Positions 1 through 6,547 of a stretch of DNA of 22,083 nucleotides are shown here, one piece after another. The notes beneath the pieces were generated by a model. The model was not told the DNA's origin. It worked only from the letters and a program-made list of their open reading frames with translations, and ran no database searches. Position numbers and translations under genes: made by a program. Each line of letters starts with the position of its first letter. The first letter of the stretch is position 1. Source of the stretch: a virus. The stretch spans positions 1-22,083 of IMG/VR virus record IMGVR_UViG_3300033145_001105, one strand, 5' to 3'.

Positions 1-1
1 C

Positions 2-592
2 ATCGTCGGCACCGGCAACAACGTCCAGGCGTCCGGAGAGATCGCTAAGCGGATCGTGCCCATCATGATCGAGCCGGCCTCGGCCAACCCCGAGGCCCGC
101 ACCGACTTCCAGCATCCGGACATCCGCGGCTACGTCCGCCGGCAGCGCCGGACGGTCCTGGAGTGCCTGCTGGGAATGGTGGAGAACTGGCTCGCCGCCG
201 GCCGGCCGAAACACGCCGACCGGCTCGGCGGCTTCGAGCGATGGTCCGAAACGGTCGGGGGCATTCTCCAGGTCAACGGCCTGAAAGCCTGGCGGACGAA
301 CGAGGGCGAGTGGCGGAGAGTAGCGAACCCGCAAGGAGCAGAGCTGGAGTCGCTTGTCCAAGCATGGCATGAAGCCTTCGGCTACGCCGAGGTGACACCG
401 AAAGAGCTTCGCGAGTTGGCCGAGCGAGAGGAGTTGTTCGGCTACCTGTTCGCAAAGCAGAACACCGCGGCCACGAGCGTCGCCTTCGGGCGAATGCTCA
501 GCAGGAACGTGGATAAGCCGGTGGGCTCCTGGTTCATCCGGCGAATCGGTGCATCAAACCACGTCAAGTATCACCTGGAGGGCGTCTCATGA
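2..592 (+). CDS. C-terminal part of phage replication ATPase/primase-helicase-type protein (5' end outside window)
   Basis: The reading frame is open from base 2, so the gene begins upstream; 196 residues are visible. The first residues, VGTGNN followed by SGEIAKR and a P-x-x-IEP stretch, resemble the end of the ATPase core in phage and plasmid primase/helicase proteins, where an Asn pair (sensor-like) is followed by a G-x-x-A-R arginine and a 'PEaRtdF.HPD' segment. The rest is an alpha-helical C-terminal domain rich in charged residues, ending in a probable winged-helix-like part (residues about 120-195). The role in phage DNA replication is inferred from this resemblance and from the repeat cluster just downstream. 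A GTG at 56 could be called as a start, but the conserved residues before it argue for a truncated gene. The stop overlaps the next ATG (ATGA). The family call is moderately sure; the exact activity is not. Confidence 0.7.
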   Translation: MVGTGNNVQASGEIAKRIVPIMIEPASANPEARTDFQHPDIRGYVRRQRRTVLECLLGMVENWLAAGRPKHADRLGGFERWSETVGGILQVNGLKAWRTNEGEWRRVANPQGAELESLVQAWHEAFGYAEVTPKELRELAEREELFGYLFAKQNTAATSVAFGRMLSRNVDKPVGSWFIRRIGASNHVKYHLEGVS

Positions 593-1188
593 GTTTGCGG
601 ACCGTGCGTGACAAGCTCGCCCGACGAGCGGAGGGAGAATCGGGGAGATTCGGGGAGAATCAAACCGCGATTCTCCCTGCTGTAACTTCCCATATAGGAA
701 TAGGGTTACGGCCACAGAGGGAGAATAGGGAGAATAACTCACTGTCTTCGCACGCACGCGGGCGCGCACGCGCGCACACGCGCGCCCGTAGGGGAAACCG
801 TGGTGCAGCAACCTCCCTTTTCTCCCCGATTCTCCCTCCGCCCGGCCCGGTGACGCTGCTGAAGCATTGCCGGTGCATGGACTGCCGGCGATTCCACCAG
901 GACGCGCGCGGGGAGTTCTTCTGCGAGTCCTACATCGGCGGCACGCGCGTCGAGTGGGCCACGGGCAAGCGATACTGCGACCCGCCGCCTGACGCATGGC
1001 ACTACTGCGCGGACTACCACGGCCCACAGATCAGCAAGGACGTGTGGGCTTGGCCTCGACGCAGCCACGCAGAGGTTGCAGGGGTCGCGGGTCCTTCCGG
1101 CGGTCCGCGCGAAGACAACCATGGCGGGAACGGTTCCGAAGCAGGTTTCTTTCGTTCGACGGCGCGCACAGAAGGGAAGAAGACGTAA
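589..1188 (+). CDS. Cys-rich hypothetical protein with low-complexity N-terminal half
   Basis: The ATG lies in an ATGA overlap with the upstream replication gene, which favours translational coupling. Residues 1-87 are low-complexity and Arg-rich and are encoded by a repeat cluster plus an alternating CG/CA tract, so this part may be DNA with its own function. From about residue 88 the protein looks like a real domain: CRCMDCRRF, then FFCES, then RYCDPPPDAWHYCADYHGP, giving seven cysteines and two histidines that could bind zinc. The tail after residue 150 is again Gly/Arg-rich. An in-frame GTG at 850 would give a shorter protein holding just the Cys domain, but I see no good ribosome-binding site before it. 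Function is unknown; a small zinc-binding phage protein is the most that can be said. The C-terminal Cys domain is fairly convincing, the N-terminal half is not. Confidence 0.5.
   Translation: MSLRTVRDKLARRAEGESGRFGENQTAILPAVTSHIGIGLRPQRENRENNSLSSHARGRARAHTRARRGNRGAATSLFSPILPPPGPVTLLKHCRCMDCRRFHQDARGEFFCESYIGGTRVEWATGKRYCDPPPDAWHYCADYHGPQISKDVWAWPRRSHAEVAGVAGPSGGPREDNHGGNGSEAGFFRSTARTEGKKT
628..841 (+). repeat. Cluster of GGGAGAAT-type repeats bounded by a 21-bp inverted repeat (possible replication origin)
   Basis: Direct copies of GGGAGAAT (or GGGAGATT) start at 633, 643, 653, 719 and 728, the first three at exact 10-bp spacing. Inverted copies (ATTCTCCC) start at 670 and 829. The outermost copies belong to a perfect 21-bp inverted repeat, 628-648 against 821-841. 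Between them lies a further imperfect dyad, GTAAC at 682-686 with GTTAC at 705-709. Iterated, helically phased sites beside a replication gene are typical of initiator-binding origins; that role here is inference. Confidence 0.6.
750..787. repeat. Alternating CG/CA low-complexity tract
   Basis: About 38 bases made almost only of alternating C and G with a few A (cgcacgcacgcgggcgcgc and onward). It lies inside the inverted repeat of the 628-841 cluster. Alternating purine-pyrimidine DNA of this kind is prone to adopt Z-form under negative supercoiling. The tract is translated as Arg/Ala/His repeats in the overlapping ORF. Confidence 0.7.
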
Positions 1189-1215
1189 GACATGAAGATC
1201 GGGAGAAAAGACAAC

Positions 1216-1689
1216 TCAATGCTGTGTAGTGGTTCTGACCGGAGACGGACTGAGCGTGATAGGGTCAACGACAATGACTTCGTCCGCATAGACCATCTTT
1301 GGAGTTCCATTTGGCGACTCAGGAATTGCGGATGGCGGTTCCAATCCCAACCACGGGCCGTACTGCATGGTGTCGCTTGCCAAATAGCCATCAGCCTTGA
1401 CCTGCAAGGAGAAGGCGGACACTGGGTCCATGGGCATGGGAAGCCACACGAAAACGTCGGTCTTTCCCCTGAAAAGGTAGTGTCCGCTGGAATCAGTCTG
1501 AGTCACCCGCTCAGAGCGGGGATTCAGCCAGCCGCTGGTGTTGTATACAACCGTCACCGTGGCCGATTCGATGGGAGCCCCCGTGACCGCATCGACAACG
1601 CTCCCCTCTATCGGCGGGCATACGCGCAAGACCGTGCATCCCACCAAGAAGTACACGCCACACGTCAGGAAGGTGACTGTTTTGACCAT
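1216..1689 (-). CDS. Lipoprotein with carboxypeptidase-regulatory-like (beta-sandwich) domain; moron-type gene
   Basis: This is the only convincing minus-strand gene in the window, 157 residues. The N-terminus is a lipoprotein signal peptide (Lys3, hydrophobic run, lipobox LVGC with Cys18), so the mature protein should be lipid-anchored outside the inner membrane. After it comes an EGSVVDAVTGAPIESATVTV segment, typical of CarboxypepD_reg-like beta-sandwiches, followed by T-D-x-x-G-x-Y-x-F and VKADGY, also typical of that fold. I chose the ATG at 1687-1689 because AAGGA lies 10 bases before it and it gives a compact signal peptide; an ATG six codons upstream lacks such a site. Base composition is visibly less GC-rich than the neighbours, and the orientation opposes the phage operon, which suggests a separately acquired and expressed gene. 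A role in superinfection exclusion or host surface change is a guess. Confidence 0.8.
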   Translation of the reverse strand: MVKTVTFLTCGVYFLVGCTVLRVCPPIEGSVVDAVTGAPIESATVTVVYNTSGWLNPRSERVTQTDSSGHYLFRGKTDVFVWLPMPMDPVSAFSLQVKADGYLASDTMQYGPWLGLEPPSAIPESPNGTPKMVYADEVIVVDPITLSPSPVRTTTQH

Positions 1690-1754
1690 CTTCTCACCGT
1701 CCTTCATGTATACCCAGCAGTAGCCATCTTGCGCAGCCTAAACACACCCCTGCA

Positions 1755-1783
1755 AGACTATTTATGAGATTGAAGGGAGTCAA
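1755..1783 (-). promoter_or_regulatory. Candidate promoter for the minus-strand lipoprotein
   Basis: On the minus strand TTGACT (1778-1783) is five of six to the sigma-70 -35 consensus, and TAGTCT (1755-1760) follows after 17 bases as a weak -10. It reads toward the lipoprotein gene and lies at the very start of the divergent ParB-like gene. The -10 match is poor, so this is a weak call. Confidence 0.25.
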
Positions 1784-1784
1784 C

Positions 1785-2270
1785 GTGAAGATCGAGCAAT
1801 GGGATATCGACAAGGTCAAGCCATACGAGAAGAACCCACGCCGCAACGATAAGGCCGTCGAGGCCGTGGCGAACTCCATTCGAGAGTTCGGCTTCCGCCA
1901 GCCCATCGTGGTCGATGAGCACGGCGTCATTGTCGTCGGGCACACGCGGCACAAGGCGGCTCTGAAGCTGGGCCTCAAGACCGTACCCGTCCACGTCGCC
2001 GCGGACCTCACGCCCCAGCAGGCGCGGGCGTACCGCCTGGCCGACAACCGCTCGGCTGCTGATTCCGAGTGGGACGTTGATCTTCTGCCCATCGAACTGG
2101 GCGAGCTTCGCGACGATGGCTTCGACCTGAAGCTGGTGGGCTTTTCCGACAAGGAGCTTGCCGAGTACCTCCGCGAGTTCGACACCGACCTCGACGGCGG
2201 TGCCGAAGCCGACGAAGCCGTCGAAACCGTCCGCTGCCCCAAGTGCGGCCACGAGTTTCCCCTGGAGTGA
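1785..2270 (+). CDS. ParB/Srx-fold (ParB-like nuclease domain) protein with C-terminal zinc knuckle
   Basis: Residues 1-100 carry the ParB N-terminal pattern: KVKPYEKNPRRND, then NSIREFGFRQPIVVDE, then GVIVVGHTRHKAALKLG (the G-H-T-R-H box, about residues 52-56), which binds and hydrolyses a nucleotide in this superfamily. The following LTPQQARAYRLADNRS...WDVDLLPIELGEL and GFSDKELAEY stretch is the arrangement known from phage ParB-methyltransferase fusions, but here no methylase follows. Instead the protein ends in CPKCGHEF, a lone zinc knuckle. The start is taken as GTG 1785 because AAGGGAG lies 7 bases upstream; an ATG at 1764 is in frame but has no such site. There is no ParA nearby, so plasmid-type partition is unlikely; DNA nicking, nucleotide kinase-like or regulatory roles are possible. 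Fold confident, function open. Confidence 0.85.
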   Translation: MKIEQWDIDKVKPYEKNPRRNDKAVEAVANSIREFGFRQPIVVDEHGVIVVGHTRHKAALKLGLKTVPVHVAADLTPQQARAYRLADNRSAADSEWDVDLLPIELGELRDDGFDLKLVGFSDKELAEYLREFDTDLDGGAEADEAVETVRCPKCGHEFPLE

Positions 2271-2275
2271 ATGCC

Positions 2276-3697
2276 ATGAGCGTACAAGTTGCCGTCTACG
2301 TTCAAAGCAAGTACGCCAAGCCCGCCTACACGGTGGAGAGCTACAACGTCCGCGCCTGGCCGGGGTTAGAACTGGTCTGTCACGCCTTGCGGCAAGCAGG
2401 GATCGAGGTGGACTACTGCTCGTCCGCCACGGCCGGCCGGTACAAGATCGTGCTGGTGTCGATCACGTCGGGTTGCGACTGGTATCCGTTCGTCGCCGAG
2501 CGGTTACGCTGGCCGAAGTCGGCCCGGCCGACCGTCATTGCCGGCGGCGCGGGCCTGCTGAACGTCCGGCCGCTGCTGCGATGGTGCGATGTCTTCTGCC
2601 TGGGCCGGGCGGAAAGCCACGTCGTGCCGCTGGTCCGCGCAGCGCTGGCCGGCGAGAAGTACGAGCACCCGTCGGTGATCTACGGGGCCGATTTCGACAT
2701 GAACCGGACATACTGCATCGACGCCGGCGAGAAGCTCTACCCGCATCCGGTGCCCCTGGCCAACGGCAAGATCTGGCGGGAAACCGCCTACGGCTGCCAG
2801 CGCAAGTGCCTGTTCTGCGCCTACACCTGGCACCGCCGGCACGTCGGCGGGATGCAGAACGAGGCCGGCGCGGGCGACGTACTTTGGGGCGGCTCGGCCG
2901 AGAAGACCATCTTCGAGCTTGACCTTGCCCGGCCGGAGACGTGGGGCCTGCCGAAGCTGCGGATCGTCGGGCTGGACGGCTTCTCCGAGCGGCTTCGGCG
3001 AATGGTCAACAAGCCCATCACGCGCGACATGCTCCGCGGCTTTTTCCGCGGCATGGCGGCGGCGAAGGTCAAGCCGAACCACATGAAGGTCTACAACATC
3101 GTCGGCTATCCGACGGAGACCGAGGCCGACTGGTTCGAGTTCCTCGAAGACCTTGCCGCGGCGGACGAAGGCTGGACCAAGATCGATCCGCAATGGGGTA
3201 TTGAGGTCCATTCGACGCCGTTTCGCCCCATGCCAGCCACGCCCGCCGCCTGCTGGCCGATGAGCCCGGTCAATTACCGCGGCCGAATCGCCAAGATGCT
3301 CGCCCAGGGCAAGCATCGGGAATACAAGAGCATCTTCTACCGCGGCAACCGCTTCTGGGCGGCCGAGTCGCGCGGGACCGAGAGTCTGCCGACGGTCATT
3401 CTCGACGCGCTGGTCCTTCGCGGCGTCGAGGACGACTCCGAGACAATCGCCCGGCTGGCCAGCTCAAAGAAGTTCCGCAACGCGAGCATGGCCCACAAGA
3501 CCGCCATTCTGGAGCGGTACGTCGATATCGCCCGGCTCTTTGGCGGCTACACGTGGGAGACGCTCCCGACGCGGTACCTGGCCTCGTATACACCGAACCA
3601 GAAGCTCCAGAACATCGACGCCGTGGCACGCAAGCGAGCCGGCGCGCCCTGGCCAGAGGAACAAGGCGCCACCGTAACCGCACTTGACCGTACTTGA
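2276..3697 (+). CDS. Radical SAM enzyme with B12-binding-like N-terminal domain
   Basis: The protein has 473 residues. Cysteines 174, 178 and 181 in YGCQRKCLFCAY form the CX3CX2C motif that holds the 4Fe-4S cluster for radical SAM chemistry. Residues 1-165 look like the Rossmann-type B12-binding domain that precedes many radical SAM domains (GLELVCHALRQAGIEVDY, IVLVSIT, TVIAGGAG, FCLGRAES), but I do not see the DxHxxG cobalamin motif. Downstream VYNIVGYPTETEADWFEF is the usual strand and helix late in the barrel. The substrate cannot be read from the sequence. The start is ATG 2276, with GGAG 8 bases upstream; the ParB-like gene ends 5 bases earlier, so the two are probably co-translated. Its site between a ParB-fold gene and the terminase suggests a phage-specific modification, of DNA or of a structural protein. 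Confidence 0.85.
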   Translation: MSVQVAVYVQSKYAKPAYTVESYNVRAWPGLELVCHALRQAGIEVDYCSSATAGRYKIVLVSITSGCDWYPFVAERLRWPKSARPTVIAGGAGLLNVRPLLRWCDVFCLGRAESHVVPLVRAALAGEKYEHPSVIYGADFDMNRTYCIDAGEKLYPHPVPLANGKIWRETAYGCQRKCLFCAYTWHRRHVGGMQNEAGAGDVLWGGSAEKTIFELDLARPETWGLPKLRIVGLDGFSERLRRMVNKPITRDMLRGFFRGMAAAKVKPNHMKVYNIVGYPTETEADWFEFLEDLAAADEGWTKIDPQWGIEVHSTPFRPMPATPAACWPMSPVNYRGRIAKMLAQGKHREYKSIFYRGNRFWAAESRGTESLPTVILDALVLRGVEDDSETIARLASSKKFRNASMAHKTAILERYVDIARLFGGYTWETLPTRYLASYTPNQKLQNIDAVARKRAGAPWPEEQGATVTALDRT

Positions 3698-3723
3698 GCG
3701 AGCTTTGAACGCGATTTGAACGC
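3682..3723 (+). repeat. Four imperfect 10-11 bp direct repeats before the small terminase candidate
   Basis: The units ACTTGACCGT, ACTTGAGCGAG, CTTTGAACGCG and ATTTGAACGCA begin at 3682, 3692, 3703 and 3714. They share (A/C)(C/T)TTGA-N-CG, one helical turn apart, and stop exactly at the ATG of the next gene. The first two units overlap the end of the radical SAM gene. In lambda-like phages the packaging site bound by the small terminase sits just before its gene, so this is a candidate TerS-binding (cos or pac) site or an operator. Confidence 0.45.
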
Positions 3724-3912
3724 ATGACTGAAGAACTGGACATCCGCTCCCTGTCGGTGACGGCCGCGGCGAAGCTGCTGAAGGTCTCGCCCAAGACCGT
3801 CCGCGCGCACATCCGCCGCGGCCTGCCGCTGGTGGGCAAGCGGATCGACCTGATCGTCTACGGGGCATGGCTGAACCAGCAGGAACAGAACCGGCGGACC
3901 GATGGCGCTTGA
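3724..3912 (+). CDS. Small helix-turn-helix protein, candidate small terminase subunit
   Basis: The protein has 62 residues. Residues 10-32 (SVTAAAKLLKVSPKTVRAHIRRG) fit a MerR/excisionase-type helix-turn-helix, followed by a short strand region and a polar tail. It ends 11 bases inside the start of the large terminase gene, the usual place of the small subunit, which recognises the packaging site and hands DNA to the motor. It is much shorter than most small terminases, so it may supply only the DNA-binding part. No clear ribosome-binding site precedes ATG 3724, but a stop 16 bases upstream (TGA 3706-3708) leaves no other start. It could instead be a regulator that binds the phased repeats immediately upstream. 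Confidence 0.65.
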   Translation: MTEELDIRSLSVTAAAKLLKVSPKTVRAHIRRGLPLVGKRIDLIVYGAWLNQQEQNRRTDGA

Positions 3913-6145
3913 CCCGAAAAAGCTGAGCCGCAACGAACTCGTCCAGCTTCTCAACTCGACGCCGCTGGGCGAGTGCCTTACGCGCTCGCGGCTGGATCGG
4001 CAGATGAATCGTGCCGGCCGGCGCTGGCACGACGGGCGGCGCATCCGCCTGCTGGATTACCTGCGCTGGCTGATCCGCGAGGTGGACCGGCCGGCCAAGC
4101 CGAAGATCGACGGCCGCGCCGCGGACCTCGCCCGCAAGAACACCGAGACCTGGCGAAGCCAGAACATCGCGCCGCTGCCGGAGATCGCCGACATGGCGAG
4201 GCGGCAGCGTGCCCGGGCCGACTTCCGCTTCTTCTGCGAGACCTACTTTGCCAGTGCGCTCTATCGCGGCTGGTCGGAAGACCACCTCCGCGTCATCGAG
4301 AAGATCGAGCGGGCCGTCAAGGAAGGCGGCCTGTTCGCATTCGCCATGCCGCGCGGTTCCGGCAAGACCACGCTAGCGCGCCTGTCGGCGTTGTGGGCGG
4401 TCCTGTCCGGCCACCGGCCGTTCGTGTGCCTCATCGGCGGCTCGCAGGAACGCGCGATCGAACTGCTCGCACCGATCCGCAAAGCCATCCTGGAAAACGC
4501 GCTGCTGCTGGCCGACTTCCCCAAGGCCATCTACCCGCTGAGCCGGCTCCAGAACAACGCCCGCCGGCAGATCGGCCAGCACATCGACGGCAAGCCCACC
4601 TACTGCACGTGGGCGGCGGACAAGCTCGTGTTCCCAACGGTCGAAGGCCCGCACAACGAGGCGTCCGGGGCGATCATCACCGTGACCAGCCTCGACGCCA
4701 ACATGCGCGGCCAGCAACACACGACCATGGACGGCCGGACGCTTCGGCCGTCGCTGGTGTTGCTGGACGATCCGCAAACGCGCCAGTCCGCCCGGTCCCC
4801 GACGCAGACGCGATACCGGCTCCAACTTCTCACCGGCGACGTACTCTGCATGGCGGGGCCGGGCGAATCCATCGCCGCGGTGCTGACCTGCACGAAGATT
4901 TACGCCGGCGACCTGGCCGACCAGGTGCTCGACTGCCAGAAGAATCCCGAGTGGCAAGGCGAGTGCACGAAGATGGTCTACGCCTTCCCCTCGAACGAGA
5001 AGCTCTGGGACGAGTACGCCCGCATCCGCGCCGAAGGCCTGCGGGCCGGCAAGGGCCTCAAGCCGGCGACGGAGTTCTACCAGAAGCACCGCCAGGCGAT
5101 GGACGCCGGCGCGGTCGTTGCCTGGCCCGAGCGTTACGACACCAGGACGGAGGTCTCGGCGGTCCAGCACGCCATGAACCTCAAGCTCCGCGACGAAGAG
5201 GCGTTCGCCGCGGAGTATCAGAACGAACCGGTGACCGAGCAGTCGCAGGAAGGGCGCCTCACCGCTGAGCAGGTGGCCGAGAAAACCACTGGCCGGCCGC
5301 GGGGCCAGGTGCCCCTGGCGGCAACGCGGATCACGGCTTTCATCGACGTGCACGACAAGCTGCTGTTCTGGTGCGTCTGCGCGTGGGAAGAGGACTTCAC
5401 CGGCTACGTCATCGACTACGGCACGTTCCCGGACCAGAAGCGGCTGTACTTCACGCTTCGCGACGCGACGCACACGCTGGGCCGGACGTTCCGGGGCGCG
5501 GGCAAGGAAGGCGCGGTCCAAGCCGGCCTGGAGAAGCTCGCCTCGGACCTGCTCGCCCGACAGTGGCAGCGAACCGACGGCACGGCGCTTCAGATCGAAC
5601 GGCTGCTGATCGACTCGGGTTATCTACCGGCGGTGTGCAACGCCGTAGCCGTCAAGCTGGCCCCGGCCGTGCTGCTGTCGAAGGGCATGGGCTTGCGGGC
5701 GGGCAACAAGCCGATGGCAACGTACACCCGTCGGCCGGGCGAGCGCCACGGGCACAACTGGTACATCCCGAACGTGTCGCGCTCCAGCGAGTTCCGACAC
5801 GTCGCCTTCGACGCCAACTTCTGGAAGACCTTCGTCCACGCGCGGCTGGCGACCGCCGCCGGCGACCGCGGGGCCATGACGCTGTTCGGCAAGAAGCCCG
5901 AACACCACCGGCTCTTTGCCGAGCACGTCGCCGACGCCGAGAGCTACGTCGTCACCGAAGGCCGCGGGCGGACCGTCCATGAGTGGCGGGCCAAGCCGTC
6001 CCGGCCCGACAATCACTGGTTCGACTGCCTTGTGGGCTGCGCCGTCGCCGCCTCGATGGTCGGCGTGAAAGTTCCCGGCGAAGGCGCGACCACCCGGCGA
6101 CGGAAGCGGTATACACAGGAAGACCTGAGAAGGCGCGTGCCATGA
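3902..6145 (+). CDS. Phage terminase large subunit (ATPase and nuclease)
   Basis: This 747-residue protein drives DNA into the prohead and cuts it. The Walker A motif is MPRGSGKTT (residues 149-157) and the Walker B motif is LVLLDD (285-290). The C-terminal RNase H-like nuclease begins with FIDVHDK (Asp482) and includes LLIDSGY and the terminal DNHWFDC box (703-709), which is characteristic of GpA-type large terminases. Residues 1-110 form an extra basic N-terminal region not needed for the motor and possibly used to contact DNA or the small subunit. The protein is longer than a typical terminase because of this extension and of the segment between ATPase and nuclease. The gene overlaps the upstream HTH gene by 11 bases and the downstream zinc-ribbon gene by ATGA. 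Confidence 0.93.
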   Translation: MALDPKKLSRNELVQLLNSTPLGECLTRSRLDRQMNRAGRRWHDGRRIRLLDYLRWLIREVDRPAKPKIDGRAADLARKNTETWRSQNIAPLPEIADMARRQRARADFRFFCETYFASALYRGWSEDHLRVIEKIERAVKEGGLFAFAMPRGSGKTTLARLSALWAVLSGHRPFVCLIGGSQERAIELLAPIRKAILENALLLADFPKAIYPLSRLQNNARRQIGQHIDGKPTYCTWAADKLVFPTVEGPHNEASGAIITVTSLDANMRGQQHTTMDGRTLRPSLVLLDDPQTRQSARSPTQTRYRLQLLTGDVLCMAGPGESIAAVLTCTKIYAGDLADQVLDCQKNPEWQGECTKMVYAFPSNEKLWDEYARIRAEGLRAGKGLKPATEFYQKHRQAMDAGAVVAWPERYDTRTEVSAVQHAMNLKLRDEEAFAAEYQNEPVTEQSQEGRLTAEQVAEKTTGRPRGQVPLAATRITAFIDVHDKLLFWCVCAWEEDFTGYVIDYGTFPDQKRLYFTLRDATHTLGRTFRGAGKEGAVQAGLEKLASDLLARQWQRTDGTALQIERLLIDSGYLPAVCNAVAVKLAPAVLLSKGMGLRAGNKPMATYTRRPGERHGHNWYIPNVSRSSEFRHVAFDANFWKTFVHARLATAAGDRGAMTLFGKKPEHHRLFAEHVADAESYVVTEGRGRTVHEWRAKPSRPDNHWFDCLVGCAVAASMVGVKVPGEGATTRRRKRYTQEDLRRRVP

Positions 6146-6351
6146 CGGACGAAGGCTCACGGAAACGATGGCCAACGGCGGAGAACCCGCAAGGCGTGGT
6201 GTGCCCGAAGTGTGGTTGCGCCCACCTGCCCGTGCTCAACACGCGGCGCTCGATGGACCGGATCGTCCGTTACCGTCGCTGCCGGAACTGCGGCAGGCGG
6301 GTCACGACCTACGAGGTCACGCCGTCGAAACTGGCGGACGTGCCTTCGTGA
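6142..6351 (+). CDS. NrdR-like zinc-ribbon protein without ATP-cone
   Basis: The protein has 69 residues and its start is an ATGA overlap with the large terminase. Cys21/Cys24 (CPKC) and Cys47/Cys50 (CRNC) form a zinc ribbon, with the NrdR-type signature around them: NTRRS, IVRYRRC, and RRVTTYE. In NrdR this ribbon binds DNA at ribonucleotide reductase promoters and is followed by an ATP-cone domain, which is absent here. The phage Ogr/Delta late-gene activators also end their ribbon with a T-Y-E motif, so a transcription role for the head and tail operon downstream is plausible. A packaging accessory role cannot be excluded. The next 250 bases are non-coding and include a terminator, which suits a regulatory gene at an operon end. 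Confidence 0.75.
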   Translation: MTDEGSRKRWPTAENPQGVVCPKCGCAHLPVLNTRRSMDRIVRYRRCRNCGRRVTTYEVTPSKLADVPS

Positions 6352-6352
6352 A

Positions 6353-6369
6353 GCCCCGAAAAGCGGGGC
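6353..6369. other. Hairpin just after the zinc-ribbon gene
   Basis: GCCCCG (6353-6358) and CGGGGC (6364-6369) pair around a five-base AAAAG loop, right after the TGA of the zinc-ribbon gene. No T-run follows, so it is not a classic intrinsic terminator. Two TGGCACA copies (6383, 6393; 10 bp apart) lie just beyond. Confidence 0.5.
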
Positions 6370-6410
6370 CGAATGACAGATATGGCACAATCTGGCACAG
6401 GCGGCGGGAT

Positions 6411-6425
6411 GGCCCTTGGAGGGCC
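6411..6425. other. Short perfect hairpin in the non-coding gap
   Basis: GGCCCT (6411-6416) and AGGGCC (6420-6425) pair around a TGG loop. It lies in the 6352-6602 non-coding stretch between the terminase cluster and the head genes. Its role is unknown. Confidence 0.4.
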
Positions 6426-6506
6426 GTTGATTCAGTAGTAATGTGAGAGCAGACAACCAGGACGCGCGGCGCGGCGGCTGATCACCGGCGCGACGCCACG
6501 GAACAC

Positions 6507-6547
6507 AAGGCCATGCGGGGCCGCATACCCGCACGGCCTTTTTCTTT
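6507..6547 (+). terminator. Intrinsic (rho-independent) terminator
   Basis: AAGGCC (6507-6512) pairs with GGCCTT (6535-6540), and TGCGGG (6514-6519) pairs with CCCGCA (6528-6533), giving a 12-bp stem with one mismatch and an 8-base loop. A TTTTTCTTT run follows directly. This should end transcription of the terminase cluster, so the head operon from 6603 needs read-through, antitermination or its own promoter. Confidence 0.7.

Noticed and set aside
628-735. Possible CRISPR array in the GGGAGAAT repeats
   Set aside because: Units are about 8-10 bases with almost no spacers and occur in both orientations, unlike CRISPR repeats.
1192-1767. Plus-strand frame of 191 codons opposite the lipoprotein
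   Set aside because: The minus strand has a signal peptide, lipobox and a recognisable domain; the plus-strand translation has none and no ribosome-binding site.
4373-5521. Minus-strand open frame of 382 codons inside the terminase gene
   Set aside because: It is antisense to the ATPase and nuclease motifs of the large terminase, which are clearly coding, and its Arg/Ala/Gly-rich translation is typical of high-GC shadow frames.
6383-6399. TGGCAC-like element that resembles a sigma-54 promoter
   Set aside because: The GG and GC are one base too close for the -24/-12 spacing and the -12 box reads GGCA rather than TTGCA; it is better described as a TGGCACA direct repeat.
6426-6506. tRNA or tRNA-like gene in the non-coding gap
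   Set aside because: No T-loop (GTTCGA-type) sequence or paired acceptor ends could be found.
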